Positions 26,645 through 36,111 are shown, counted from the first letter of the stretch. The stretch is DNA of 64,000 nt from an uncultured Chryseobacterium sp. (GCA_913778275.1 CAJYWN010000013.1:36262-100261); one strand, 5' to 3'. Numbers and translations: made by a program. The notes: generated by a model not told the origin, from the letters alone.

Positions 26645-27997
26645 ATGAGTAAAAAACTTTTACTTAAAGACGCACATATTGAAGGCATACGCTACTTCGA
26701 AACCTACCGCAGACAAGGTGGGTACGGAGCGGCTGAGAAAGCCCTGAAAATGACACCGGACGAAATCCTGGAAGAAGTGAAAGCTTCCGGACTAAGAGGA
26801 CGTGGAGGTGCAGGATTCCCTACAGGGATGAAATGGAGCTTTTTAGCAAAACCTGAAGGCGTTCCGAGACACCTTGTGGTAAATGCCGATGAATCTGAAC
26901 CGGGCACTTTCAAAGACCGATATCTGATGGAATTTCTTCCTCATTTACTGATTGAGGGAATGTTAATTTCATCATATTGTTTAGGTTCAAACACTTCTTA
27001 CATCTATATCCGTGGAGAATATTCCTGGATTCCTGATATTTTGGAAGAAGCCATTGAAGAAGCGAAAGCAGCCGGATTTTTAGGTAAAAATATTCTTGGA
27101 ACCGGTTTCGATCTTGAAATTTATGTTCAGAGAGGTGCCGGAGCATATATCTGCGGTGAAGAAACGGCTTTGCTTGAATCACTTGAAGGAAAAAGAGGAA
27201 ACCCAAGATTAAAACCGCCATTCCCGGCTGTAAAAGGTCTTTGGGAAAGACCAACGGTAGTAAATAACGTTGAATCGATTGCAGCTGTTGTTCCGATTAT
27301 TGATATCACCGGAGCAGAATATGCTAAAATCGGTGTTGGAAGATCTACCGGTACAAAATTGATTTCAGCTTGCGGAAACATCAATAAACCAGGAGTTTAT
27401 GAAATCGATATGACCATTACGGTTGAAGAATTCATTTACTCAGACGAGTATTGCGGCGGTATTAAAAACGGAAAAAAATTAAAGGCCTGTATTCCGGGGG
27501 GAAGCTCAGTGCCGATCGTTCCGGCAAATTTGCTGCTGAAAACCGTAAACGGAGAACCAAGATATATGAACTATGAATCATTGGCAGACGGAGGTTTTGC
27601 TACCGGTACCATGATGGGTTCAGGAGGCTTCATCGTATTGGATGAAGACCAGTGTATCGTAGAACATACCATGACTTTAGCAAGATTCTATAATCACGAA
27701 AGTTGCGGACAATGTACGCCATGCCGAGAGGGTACGGGATGGATGTACAAAATCTTAAAGAAAATTGAGAATGGACAGGGCAAAATGGAAGACATCGATT
27801 TGCTTTGGGACATTCAGAGAAAAATAGAAGGTAACACAATCTGTCCATTGGGGGATGCGGCAGCGTGGCCTGTAGCGGCGGCTATACGCCATTTCAGAGA
27901 TGAATTTGAATGGCACGTGAAAAACCCGGAACTGTGTTTAACACAAAACTACGGATTGGCGCATTATGCAGATCCGATTCCGGCGCCGACAGCTTAG
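26645..27997 (+). CDS. nuoF: NADH-quinone oxidoreductase subunit F
   Basis: A 450-residue subunit that binds NADH and FMN and passes electrons through the N3 [4Fe-4S] cluster. Glycine-rich FMN/NADH-binding motifs are SGLRGRGGAGFPTGMKW and GAGAYICGEETALLESLEG. The cluster ligands are ESCGQCTPCREGTGW followed by NTICPLGDA. The soluble module is completed by nuoE and nuoG, but nuoG is separated from nuoF by a foreign beta-barrel gene. Confidence 0.97.
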   Translation: MSKKLLLKDAHIEGIRYFETYRRQGGYGAAEKALKMTPDEILEEVKASGLRGRGGAGFPTGMKWSFLAKPEGVPRHLVVNADESEPGTFKDRYLMEFLPHLLIEGMLISSYCLGSNTSYIYIRGEYSWIPDILEEAIEEAKAAGFLGKNILGTGFDLEIYVQRGAGAYICGEETALLESLEGKRGNPRLKPPFPAVKGLWERPTVVNNVESIAAVVPIIDITGAEYAKIGVGRSTGTKLISACGNINKPGVYEIDMTITVEEFIYSDEYCGGIKNGKKLKACIPGGSSVPIVPANLLLKTVNGEPRYMNYESLADGGFATGTMMGSGGFIVLDEDQCIVEHTMTLARFYNHESCGQCTPCREGTGWMYKILKKIENGQGKMEDIDLLWDIQRKIEGNTICPLGDAAAWPVAAAIRHFRDEFEWHVKNPELCLTQNYGLAHYADPIPAPTA

Positions 27998-28022
27998 GCT
28001 GCTTTTAAGACAATAAATTAGG

Positions 28023-28847
28023 GTGATAAAAAAGTGTGTATTACTGCTTGGGTTAGCAGTAACTTTGGGTGTAAATGCCCAAAAAAGTCATGTAGATCCG
28101 TTTAAAAAAGGATCAGTAATGGTATTTTGGGGGTGGAACAATTCGGTATATTCAAAATCGGACATTCATTTTAAAGGGGATGGATACGATTTTCAGCTGA
28201 ACAATGTTGTTGCCCACGACAGACAGACGAAATTTGATTGGGGAGTTTACTTTAAACCTAACTCAATCACAATTCCGCAGGTGAACTACAGAATCACGTA
28301 TTTCCCTAAAGATAATCTCGGTATTACTTTAGGAATGGATCATATGAAATATGTGATGGATCAGAATCAGACCGTAGATTTTAGAGGATATATCAATAAT
28401 CCTGAATATGCTGCACTGGTTCACAATGGAAAAGTAGATTTGAGTGATGCCAAATTATTAACATTTGAACATACAGATGGTCTTAACTATATTAATATTG
28501 GTGCTCAGAAGTATCACAATGTTTTAAACAAAAAAAATATTGATCTTTTTCTGAGTTACGGTGCCGGAATTGGTGCCCTGCTGCCAAAGTCGAATGTAAA
28601 GCTGATGGGAAATGAAAGAAGTGACAGATTCCATCTTGCAGGGTTCGGCGCTGATATCAGAGGAGCGGTAAGCTTAGTTGCCATAAGACATATTGTGGTT
28701 CAGGTGGAAGGTAAACTGGGTTACATTAATATGCCGGATATTAAAACAACTCTTAATAACAAGCCGGATAAGGCTTCACAGGATTTTGTGTACGGAGAAT
28801 TGGATTTTGGTATCGGCTATACATTTAACACAAGAAAGTATAATTAA
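28023..28847 (+). CDS. Outer-membrane beta-barrel-like protein inside the nuo operon
   Basis: A 274-residue protein with a Sec signal peptide (MIKKCVLLLGLAVTLGVNAQ) and alternating aromatic beta-strands typical of a small outer membrane barrel. Examples are VMVFWGWNNSVY, FDWGVYFKPNS, VNYRITYF and a final FVYGELDFGIGYTFN. The start is GTG at 28023. It begins 25 bases after the nuoF stop and ends 42 bases before nuoG, so it must be transcribed with complex I. It has no known link to NADH oxidation and I do not recognise a specific family. It could be an assembly-independent passenger. Confidence 0.75.
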   Translation: MIKKCVLLLGLAVTLGVNAQKSHVDPFKKGSVMVFWGWNNSVYSKSDIHFKGDGYDFQLNNVVAHDRQTKFDWGVYFKPNSITIPQVNYRITYFPKDNLGITLGMDHMKYVMDQNQTVDFRGYINNPEYAALVHNGKVDLSDAKLLTFEHTDGLNYINIGAQKYHNVLNKKNIDLFLSYGAGIGALLPKSNVKLMGNERSDRFHLAGFGADIRGAVSLVAIRHIVVQVEGKLGYINMPDIKTTLNNKPDKASQDFVYGELDFGIGYTFNTRKYN

Positions 28848-28889
28848 TAAAGCATACTGCTCGAACAGTAAAAGCGAAAAGCATAGAAT

Positions 28890-29888
28890 ATGAGCGAAGA
28901 GGTTAAAAAATTCAAAATAACTATAGACGGACAGACTACCGAAGTGTCGCCTGGTACTTCCATATTGGAGGCAGCAAGACAGATCGGCGGAAAATCTGTA
29001 CCTCCGGCAATGTGCTACTACAGCAAATTGGAAGCCAGTGGAGGAAGATGCAGAACCTGCCTGGTAGAAGTTTCAAAAGGGTCTGAAGCAGATCCGCGTC
29101 CTATGCCTAAATTGGTTGCCAGCTGCAGAACAAATGTAATGGATGGTATGGAGGTAAAAAATCTTACCTCGGAAAAGGCTCAGGAAGGTAGAAAAGCTGT
29201 TACGGAGTTTTTGTTGTTAAATCATCCGTTGGATTGTCCTGTTTGCGATCAGGCCGGAGAATGCCACCTTCAGGATCTTGGTTATGAATACGGAAATCCT
29301 GAAACAAGAACCGAGTTTGAAAGAAATACCTATGATGCAGATGATCTTGGTCCGCATATCAAATTGAATATGGACCGTTGTATTCTGTGTGCAAGATGCG
29401 TATTGACCGCAAATCAGTTAACAGAATCCAGAGAACACGGAATTCTTTTCAGAGGAGATCACGCTGAAATTTCAACCTACTTAAATAAAGCTTTGGATAA
29501 TGACTTCATCGGAAACGTAATCGACGTTTGCCCGGTAGGAGCATTAACAGACAGGACAGCACGTTTTGCAAGCAGGGTTTGGTTTACAAAACCAATGAAT
29601 GCTACCTGCAAATGTGAGAAATGTTCAGGAAAAGCTACAGTCTGGATGAAAGGTGATGAAATTATAAGAGTTACGGCAAGAAAAGACCAGTGGGGAGAAG
29701 TTGAAGAATTCATCTGCGATACGTGCCGCTTTGAAAGAAAAGAACTTTCCGACTGGAATATTGAAGGTCCTAGACACATCGACAGACATTCGGTAATTTC
29801 ATTGAACCACTACGAAAAGCCTAAAGACGAGCTAAGAGTTTTAGACAATCCGCTGGCTAAAGAAATCAGTGAAAAAGACGAAAAATAA
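28890..29888 (+). CDS. nuoG: NADH-quinone oxidoreductase subunit G, short form
   Basis: A 332-residue iron-sulfur subunit. The N-terminal [2Fe-2S] plant-type ligands are in CYYSKLEASGGRCRTC and SCRTN. His-Cys N5 ligands are in LLNHPLDCPVCDQAGECHLQ. Two more clusters sit in CILCARCV with CPVGALT and in CKCEKCSGKATVWMKGDE with CDTCRFE. The usual molybdopterin-oxidoreductase-like C-terminal domain of 400 or more residues is absent; the frame ends with a charged tail. I believe short NuoG proteins are usual in flavobacteria, so this is not a pseudogene. Confidence 0.92.
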   Translation: MSEEVKKFKITIDGQTTEVSPGTSILEAARQIGGKSVPPAMCYYSKLEASGGRCRTCLVEVSKGSEADPRPMPKLVASCRTNVMDGMEVKNLTSEKAQEGRKAVTEFLLLNHPLDCPVCDQAGECHLQDLGYEYGNPETRTEFERNTYDADDLGPHIKLNMDRCILCARCVLTANQLTESREHGILFRGDHAEISTYLNKALDNDFIGNVIDVCPVGALTDRTARFASRVWFTKPMNATCKCEKCSGKATVWMKGDEIIRVTARKDQWGEVEEFICDTCRFERKELSDWNIEGPRHIDRHSVISLNHYEKPKDELRVLDNPLAKEISEKDEK

Positions 29889-29894
29889 AAAGTC

Positions 29895-30030
29895 GGATGC
29901 CTGAAGCTGGAAGATGGAAGTTTTGTAACCGTACTTTTTAGTTTCGATCATTAAAATAAAATAAATTGGCAATGTGATGAAGAGCTGATGTCACGACGTG
30001 ATAAGCTTCAAGCTCCCATCTTCAAACATT
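29895..30030. repeat. Dispersed intergenic repeat between nuoG and nuoH
   Basis: The phrase GGATGCCTGAAGC at 29895 followed by GAAGATGG-like and GTAACCG-like sequence recurs at 61736-61774, and a related inverted arm with CCCATCTTC lies near 30014. The nuoH start is placed after it, at 30042. Confidence 0.5.
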
Positions 30031-30041
30031 TAAAATATAAA

Positions 30042-31106
30042 ATGGATTTACTTACATTTAAATTGATACTTGTATTAGCACTTTTCCTGCTTTCGTTAAC
30101 GATTGCAGCCTACTCTACCTGGGCAGAAAGAAAAGTTGCCTCTATCATGCAGGACAGAATCGGGCCAAACAGAGCCGGACCTTTCGGATTGCTACAGCCT
30201 CTTGCCGATGGTGGAAAGTTTTTCTTTAAGGAAGATTTTACGCCTGCCAATGCAGAAAAATTCCTTTTCGTATTGGGACCGGCATTGGTAATGTTTATAT
30301 CATTAATCACAGGAGCGGTTATTCCTTGGGGTAAAAGTTTAAATATTGCCGGTACTTCTTATGATCTTCAGGTTGCAAATATCGATGTTGGGGTACTTTT
30401 CATCATCGGGATGGCTTCCATCGGTGTTTATGGAATTATGATCGGAGGCTGGGCTTCCAACAACAAATATTCTTTATTGGGAGCAATCCGTGCTTCTTCC
30501 CAGATGATTTCTTACGAATTGGCAATGGGACTGGCTTTGCTTTCCATCATTATGATGACAGGAAGTTTAGATTTAAAAGAAATTACGGAAAGCCAGACCA
30601 ACGGGAAATTATGGGGCGTTATTCCATGGGTTTCCGGACTAAACTGGAATATTTTCTACCAACCGATTGCATTCCTAGTATTTATTGTAGCGGCTTTGGC
30701 AGAAACCAACAGACACCCTTTTGATTTACCGGAATGTGAATCTGAATTGGTAACAGGATATTCTACAGAATATTCATCCATGAAATTAGGATTGTATATG
30801 TTCGGTGAATATGTGAACATGTTTATTTCAAACGCTTTTATGGTGGTTCTTTTCTTCGGAGGATACAATTATCCGGGAATTGAATGGGTAACTCAACACT
30901 GGGGAGAAAATACCGCCGGAATTTTAAGTATTGTAGCGTTTTTAATTAAAACAATCATTGGGATTTTGATCTTTATGTGGATCAGATGGACACTTCCGAG
31001 ATTCAGATACGACCAGTTAATGCACTTGGGGTGGAAAACATTGATTCCAATGGCATTGGTAAACCTGCTGATTACAGGCGCTGTAATTTTAGCATTTGGA
31101 AATTAA
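30042..31106 (+). CDS. nuoH: NADH-quinone oxidoreductase subunit H
   Basis: A 354-residue membrane subunit with eight predicted helices that joins the peripheral arm and forms part of the quinone channel. Signature blocks are AERKVASIMQDRIGPNRAGP near the N-terminus and LAETNRHPFDLPECESELV with FGEYVNMF later. The ATG at 30042 (MDLLTFKLILVLALF) is preferred. An upstream ATG at 29988 would add an 18-residue basic stretch read from a dispersed repeat. Confidence 0.96.
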   Translation: MDLLTFKLILVLALFLLSLTIAAYSTWAERKVASIMQDRIGPNRAGPFGLLQPLADGGKFFFKEDFTPANAEKFLFVLGPALVMFISLITGAVIPWGKSLNIAGTSYDLQVANIDVGVLFIIGMASIGVYGIMIGGWASNNKYSLLGAIRASSQMISYELAMGLALLSIIMMTGSLDLKEITESQTNGKLWGVIPWVSGLNWNIFYQPIAFLVFIVAALAETNRHPFDLPECESELVTGYSTEYSSMKLGLYMFGEYVNMFISNAFMVVLFFGGYNYPGIEWVTQHWGENTAGILSIVAFLIKTIIGILIFMWIRWTLPRFRYDQLMHLGWKTLIPMALVNLLITGAVILAFGN

Positions 31107-31117
31107 TTAATGTATCT

Positions 31118-31150
31118 AAACCTTCGGGGTTTTTGAAACCTCGAAGGTTT
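31118..31150. repeat. Near-perfect 15-bp hairpin between nuoH and nuoI
   Basis: Arms 31118-31132 and 31136-31150 pair over 15 bp with one G-T pair and a 3-base loop. The motif AACCTTCG...CGAAGGTT has the look of a dispersed flavobacterial repeat. It could act as a processing or attenuation site within the operon, but there is no T-run. Confidence 0.6.
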
Positions 31151-31211
31151 GGTTGAATATAAAATTAAGATAACAGACAAGATTAGTCTAACATCTAACA
31201 TCAATAATTAA

Positions 31212-31769
31212 ATGAAATTAACTAACAGATCGAAAGTTGTTTCTAATAAAGAAATGACCCTTGCTGAAAAAATCTACCTTCCTGCTATTTTTACGGGAAT
31301 GGGGATTACTTTTAAGCATGCTGTAAGAACCGTACTGAAAGGTGCTCCTGCAGTATATTCTTATCCGGAAGTACAAAAGCCGAGAGCGGATATCTGGAGA
31401 GGCCAGCACGTTTTGAAAAGAGATGAGGAAGGCAGAGAAAGATGTACAGCCTGCGGACTTTGTGCGGTAGCATGCCCTGCAGAGGCCATTACCATGACTG
31501 CTGCTGAAAGAACAAAAGAGGAAAAGCATCTTTACAGAGAAGAAAAATATGCTTCAGTATATGAAATCAATATGCTGAGATGTATTTTCTGCGGGATGTG
31601 TGAAGAGGCCTGCCCGAAATCTGCAATCTATCTTACCGACCGTCTGGTAGATGTGGAAACCAACAGGGGTTCTTTCATTTATGGAAAAGATAAATTGGTT
31701 GAAAAAATAAACGAAAGGATTGATATCACTGAAAGACAATCCGAGAAACAAAAAAATGCGGTAAAATAA
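31212..31769 (+). CDS. nuoI: NADH-quinone oxidoreductase subunit I
   Basis: A 185-residue 8Fe-ferredoxin subunit carrying clusters N6a and N6b. The two CxxCxxCxxxCP motifs are CTACGLCAVACPAEAI and CIFCGMCEEACPKSAI. The N-terminal part has an amphipathic helix that docks on NuoH. Its stop shares a base with the nuoJ start, consistent with coupled translation. Confidence 0.97.
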   Translation: MKLTNRSKVVSNKEMTLAEKIYLPAIFTGMGITFKHAVRTVLKGAPAVYSYPEVQKPRADIWRGQHVLKRDEEGRERCTACGLCAVACPAEAITMTAAERTKEEKHLYREEKYASVYEINMLRCIFCGMCEEACPKSAIYLTDRLVDVETNRGSFIYGKDKLVEKINERIDITERQSEKQKNAVK

Positions 31770-32266
31770 TGGATCAGTTTTTATTTTTCTTGGTGGCGTT
31801 TTTAGCAGTGGCAAGTGCAGTGTACTTCGTATTTGCGAGAAATCCTTTATATGCTATTTTGTCATTAATTGTTACGATGTTTTCTATTGCGGGCATGTAC
31901 ATTCTTCTGAATGCACAATTCCTTGCGATTATTCAGATTATTGTTTACGCCGGAGCCATTATGGTACTATTCCTTTACATTCTGATGATGCTTAACCTTA
32001 ATAAACAAGACGAAAGTAAGAAGAACAATACTTTAAAATTTGTTGGTGTTTTTACAGCAGGTCTTTTATTAATCGGAGTATTAGGCGTATTCAGGGGAGT
32101 TCAGCAAAACCAGATTGCAGTTGGAAATGCAGATGGCAGTATCGGACTTACCAAAAATCTGGGAAGACTTTTGTTTAATGAATATGTTTTACCGTTTGAG
32201 CTTGCATCCATCCTTATTTTGGCAGGTATTGTAGGTGCGGTATTAATCGGTAAAAAAGATTTATAA
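31769..32266 (+). CDS. nuoJ: NADH-quinone oxidoreductase subunit J
   Basis: A 165-residue membrane subunit with five hydrophobic helices. Typical segments are NPLYAILSLIVTMFSIAGMYILLNAQFL and IIQIIVYAGAIMVLFLYILMML, where the conserved Gly-rich helix lies. Overlaps the nuoI stop by one base and precedes nuoK by 3 bases. Confidence 0.95.
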   Translation: MDQFLFFLVAFLAVASAVYFVFARNPLYAILSLIVTMFSIAGMYILLNAQFLAIIQIIVYAGAIMVLFLYILMMLNLNKQDESKKNNTLKFVGVFTAGLLLIGVLGVFRGVQQNQIAVGNADGSIGLTKNLGRLLFNEYVLPFELASILILAGIVGAVLIGKKDL

Positions 32267-32269
32267 ATT

Positions 32270-32599
32270 ATGGGAGAAGTAAATACATTTATACAAAGCA
32301 TCCCTCTCAATTACTTCATCATTCTTTCGTCTGTATTATTCAGTCTGGGAGTGTTGGGCGTATTGCTGAGAAAAAATGCGATTGTTATTTTGGGTTGTGT
32401 AGAGCTTATGCTCAATTCTGTTAATCTTTTATTGGCTGCGTTTTCAGCATACAGAGGTAACGGCGACGGACAACTTTTAGTTTTCTTCATTATGGTGGTT
32501 GCTGCTGCGGAAGTAGCGGTAGGCCTGGCAATTATTGCTATGCTTTATAGAAATACCCGTTCTGTTGATGTAAGTATATTTAATAAATTAAGAGGATAA
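32270..32599 (+). CDS. nuoK: NADH-quinone oxidoreductase subunit K
   Basis: A 109-residue three-helix membrane subunit related to MrpC. The conserved glutamates in helices two and three are visible in IVILGCVELMLNSVNLL and MVVAAAEVAVGLAI. Starts 3 bases after nuoJ and ends 2 bases before nuoL. Confidence 0.96.
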   Translation: MGEVNTFIQSIPLNYFIILSSVLFSLGVLGVLLRKNAIVILGCVELMLNSVNLLLAAFSAYRGNGDGQLLVFFIMVVAAAEVAVGLAIIAMLYRNTRSVDVSIFNKLRG

Positions 32600-32601
32600 G
32601 A

Positions 32602-34515
32602 ATGGAAAATTTAGTGTATGCAATAATACTTTTACCACTTTTAGGTTTTCTTATAAACGGTTTATTCGGGAAAAATCTGCCAAAAATTGTTGTGGGTAGC
32701 CTGGCTACGGCAATGGTTTTTGCATCTTTCTGCATTGCAGTGAGCATTTTCCTGGGTTTCAATTCAGAAAGCCAGCCTGTAATTGTAAAAGCTTTTGAAT
32801 GGTTTAGAGTAAACGGGGTTCAGATCAATTTCGGGTTCCAGATCGATCAGCTGTCCTTAATGATGGTAATGATCATCACGGGAATCGGATCTTTGATTCA
32901 CCTCTACTCTATCGGATATATGAGCCATGATAAAGGTTTCTATAAGTTTTTCACTTATCTGAATCTGTTTATCTTCTCCATGTTGCTTTTGGTAATGGGA
33001 AGCAACTACCTGATCCTGTTTATCGGATGGGAAGGCGTAGGATTATGCTCTTATTTACTCATCGGGTTCTGGTATACCAATGAAGAATATGGTAAAGCAG
33101 CAAGAAAAGCATTCATCATGAACAGAATCGGTGACCTTGCGTTATTGATCGGTATTTTCATGCTGGCTTCACAGACCAATGCTGTTGATTATCTTACCAT
33201 TAAACAAAATGCCGGGAAATTTGAATTGGACGGAAGTGTAATCATTTTCATTACGGCGAGTTTATTTATCGGTGCCACCGGTAAATCTGCGCAGGTTCCA
33301 TTGTATACATGGTTACCGGATGCGATGGCAGGGCCAACTCCTGTTTCTGCATTAATTCACGCAGCAACCATGGTTACTGCAGGTATTTATTTGGTGGTAA
33401 GATCTAATTTCTTATTTACACTTGCTCCGAGCGTTCAGGACGGAATTTTATTCATCGGATTCTTAACAGCAGCTTTAGCCGGATTCTATGCACTTCGCCA
33501 GAACGACATCAAAAAAGTACTGGCCTACTCTACCGTTTCACAGCTTGGATTTATGTTCATTGCTTTAGGACTGGGAGCGTATACAACCGCAATGTTCCAC
33601 GTAATGACACACGCTTTCTTTAAAGCATTATTATTCCTTGGAGCAGGTTCTGTAATCCATGCCATGAGCAACGAGCAGGATATGCGCTTCATGGGAGGTC
33701 TGAAAAAATATATTCCTCTTACTCATGCTACTTTCCTTATCGGAACATTAGCTATTTCAGGATTCCCTTTATTATCTGGGATGATTTCCAAAGACGAAAT
33801 TTTAGTAGCGGCGTTTGCTAAAAACCCGGTTTACTGGGTGATTCTATTCATTTTGGCAGCAGTTACTGCAACATACATGTTCAGATTGTATTACCTGACT
33901 TTCCACGGAGAGTTCAGAGGTACTGAAGAACAAAAACACCACCTTCATGAAAGTCCGGCTAACATGACGTTACCATTGATCGTGTTGGCTATTCTTTCCG
34001 TTGTGGGTGGTCTTATCAACCTTCCTCACTTCATTGGCCACGGACATTATGCAAAACTAATGGAATGGCTGAAGCCGGTTCTTACCGAGGAAAGCTTTAA
34101 CCAAATGGAAACAACGCTTTCAGCAGTTCCGTTTGGTACAGAAATGATACTTTTGGGAGCAACAGTACTCATGTTCTTCTGTGTATGGTTTCTTGTTAAA
34201 AACACCTATGTTAACAGGAAAAAACAGTCTCTTCCTGAAGAGCAGTACACAGGATGGGAAAAACTGTCTGCCAGAAAATTATATATTGACGAACTTTACA
34301 ATGCATTGATTGTAAAAACTGTTGAAGGATTAGGACGCGGAGGAAAGATGTTTGATAATGGTATTCTTGACCGTTTTGTAGACTTTGTGGGCGATGGCGC
34401 TGAAGACAGCGGAAAAGCCATGAAGCGTATTCAGAACGGAAATGTAGAGAATTACATTCTGATTATGTCTTTAGCGGTGGGAATTATATTAATTGTTAAC
34501 TTTTTATTACAATAA
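32602..34515 (+). CDS. nuoL: NADH-quinone oxidoreductase subunit L
   Basis: A 637-residue antiporter-like proton-pumping subunit at the distal end of the membrane arm. Typical blocks are FIGWEGVGLCSYLLIGFWYT, ATGKSAQVPLYTWLPDAM with AGPTPVSALIHAATMVTAG (pumping Lys), and VMTHAFFKALLFLGAGS. The C-terminal horizontal helix and last membrane helix are present (NYILIMSLAVGIILIVNFL). The length is normal for the family. Confidence 0.97.
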   Translation: MENLVYAIILLPLLGFLINGLFGKNLPKIVVGSLATAMVFASFCIAVSIFLGFNSESQPVIVKAFEWFRVNGVQINFGFQIDQLSLMMVMIITGIGSLIHLYSIGYMSHDKGFYKFFTYLNLFIFSMLLLVMGSNYLILFIGWEGVGLCSYLLIGFWYTNEEYGKAARKAFIMNRIGDLALLIGIFMLASQTNAVDYLTIKQNAGKFELDGSVIIFITASLFIGATGKSAQVPLYTWLPDAMAGPTPVSALIHAATMVTAGIYLVVRSNFLFTLAPSVQDGILFIGFLTAALAGFYALRQNDIKKVLAYSTVSQLGFMFIALGLGAYTTAMFHVMTHAFFKALLFLGAGSVIHAMSNEQDMRFMGGLKKYIPLTHATFLIGTLAISGFPLLSGMISKDEILVAAFAKNPVYWVILFILAAVTATYMFRLYYLTFHGEFRGTEEQKHHLHESPANMTLPLIVLAILSVVGGLINLPHFIGHGHYAKLMEWLKPVLTEESFNQMETTLSAVPFGTEMILLGATVLMFFCVWFLVKNTYVNRKKQSLPEEQYTGWEKLSARKLYIDELYNALIVKTVEGLGRGGKMFDNGILDRFVDFVGDGAEDSGKAMKRIQNGNVENYILIMSLAVGIILIVNFLLQ

Positions 34516-34517
34516 TA

Positions 34518-36011
34518 ATGTCTGAGTTGTTATTAACATTATTACTATTACCTCTGGTAGGTTCGGGATTAGTTTTTGCATGGAAAAACAATTCAAGCAA
34601 ATATTTGGCACTGGGAATTGCATTGGTACAAATGCTCATTACTTTCTACATTGCGGCGGATTTTAATTACGGTCCAACGGTAGACAGCGTATTGCAGCAC
34701 GAAATCAATTATCCGTGGTCGCAATTTATTAAAAGCTCTCTTCACTTCGGTATCGACGGGATGAGCCTGCTTCTTTTACTGCTGACCAATATTTTAGCGC
34801 CAATCATTATTTTATCTTCTTTTAACGAAAATGTAAGCTACAGAAATACATTCTATGGTTTAATACTGTTGATGCAGTTCGGATTGGTGGGAGTTTTCAC
34901 TTCACTGGACGGATTATTATTCTATATTTTCTGGGAAGTAACCTTAATTCCGATCTGGTTCATTGCCGGGCTTTGGGGTCAGGAAAATAAAAGATTTGAA
35001 TTCACTACGAAATTCTTCGTTTATACATTTGTTGGGTCATTATTCATGCTCGCAGGATTGATTTATGTGTACAATCACTCCGCATCATTTGCCCTCACAG
35101 ATTTGTATAATGCTCAGTTAAACGAAACACAGCAGACGGTGGTATTCTGGTTTATTTTCTTTGCTTTTGCAGTGAAATTGCCGGTGTTCCCTTTCCATAC
35201 ATGGCAGCCTGATACGTATACCTATTCACCGACTCAGGGATCGATGCTTTTGTCAGGGATCATGCTTAAAATGGCGATCTATGGAGTAATGCGTTATCTA
35301 TTACCTATCACACCGCTTCCGATTGCCGGAATTTCAGGACAGATCGTTATCATTCTTGCCATTGTAGGAATAGTTCACGGCGCATTAATCGCGATTATTC
35401 AGATGGATATGAAAAGAATCATTGCCTATTCATCATTCTCTCACGTAGGATTGATGGTAGCGGGGATCTTCGCTTCAGCAGTGATTACATTAAGAGGAAC
35501 TTTCAACATCGAAGGAGCGGAAGGAGCTTTAGTACAGACTTTTGCTCATGGTATCAACGTAGCCGGATTATTCTACTGTTGTGATATTCTATACAAGAGA
35601 TTTAAATCAAGGGACATCAGACAAATGGGAGGTCTTGCTAAAGTAGCTCCTAAGTTTGCCGTATTATTCCTGATCATTATATTAGGTTCAATGGGTGTTC
35701 CGTTGACCAACGGATTCATCGGAGAATTTATCCTTTTGAAATCAGTATATGATTTTAACGGATTGGCAGCAGTAATTGCAGGTCTTACCGTAATCCTTGC
35801 AGCAGTGTACTTACTGAGATTTTACGGAAAAGCAATGTTTGGTCCCGGTGACGAAGCCGTTTTGAGTACAGCAAAAGATCTCTCTGCGGTAGAATTCTCG
35901 GTATTGGCAAGTTTAGCGGTTTTTGTGATTGTATTTGGTATCTTCCCACAACCGATAATCGAAATGGTGAATAGTTCGTTGAAGTTTATCTACACGGCGA
36001 TGGCCAGTTAA
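34518..36011 (+). CDS. nuoM: NADH-quinone oxidoreductase subunit M
   Basis: A 497-residue antiporter-like proton-pumping subunit with about 14 helices. The key glutamate lies in FYIFWEVTLIPIWFIAGLWG, and the key lysine in AVKLPVFPFHTWQPDTYTY followed by SPTQGSMLLSGIMLKM. The QPDTYTY segment replaces the more usual LPDAH. It starts 2 bases after nuoL. Confidence 0.96.
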   Translation: MSELLLTLLLLPLVGSGLVFAWKNNSSKYLALGIALVQMLITFYIAADFNYGPTVDSVLQHEINYPWSQFIKSSLHFGIDGMSLLLLLLTNILAPIIILSSFNENVSYRNTFYGLILLMQFGLVGVFTSLDGLLFYIFWEVTLIPIWFIAGLWGQENKRFEFTTKFFVYTFVGSLFMLAGLIYVYNHSASFALTDLYNAQLNETQQTVVFWFIFFAFAVKLPVFPFHTWQPDTYTYSPTQGSMLLSGIMLKMAIYGVMRYLLPITPLPIAGISGQIVIILAIVGIVHGALIAIIQMDMKRIIAYSSFSHVGLMVAGIFASAVITLRGTFNIEGAEGALVQTFAHGINVAGLFYCCDILYKRFKSRDIRQMGGLAKVAPKFAVLFLIIILGSMGVPLTNGFIGEFILLKSVYDFNGLAAVIAGLTVILAAVYLLRFYGKAMFGPGDEAVLSTAKDLSAVEFSVLASLAVFVIVFGIFPQPIIEMVNSSLKFIYTAMAS

Positions 36012-36111
36012 AAATTAAAAGATTTAAAAATTAAAAAACTAGGAGATCGAAGAAGAATAAAGTGAAAAAGCAAAACTTTGAACTGTAAACTTCAAATCTC
36101 GAATATAAATT

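Noticed and set aside
28890..29888. nuoG as a truncated pseudogene
   Set aside because: The frame ends in a natural charged tail without frameshift, and I believe short NuoG is normal in flavobacteria.
29988..30041. Upstream ATG start of nuoH at 29988
   Set aside because: The extra 18 residues are basic, read from a dispersed repeat, and are not expected in NuoH.
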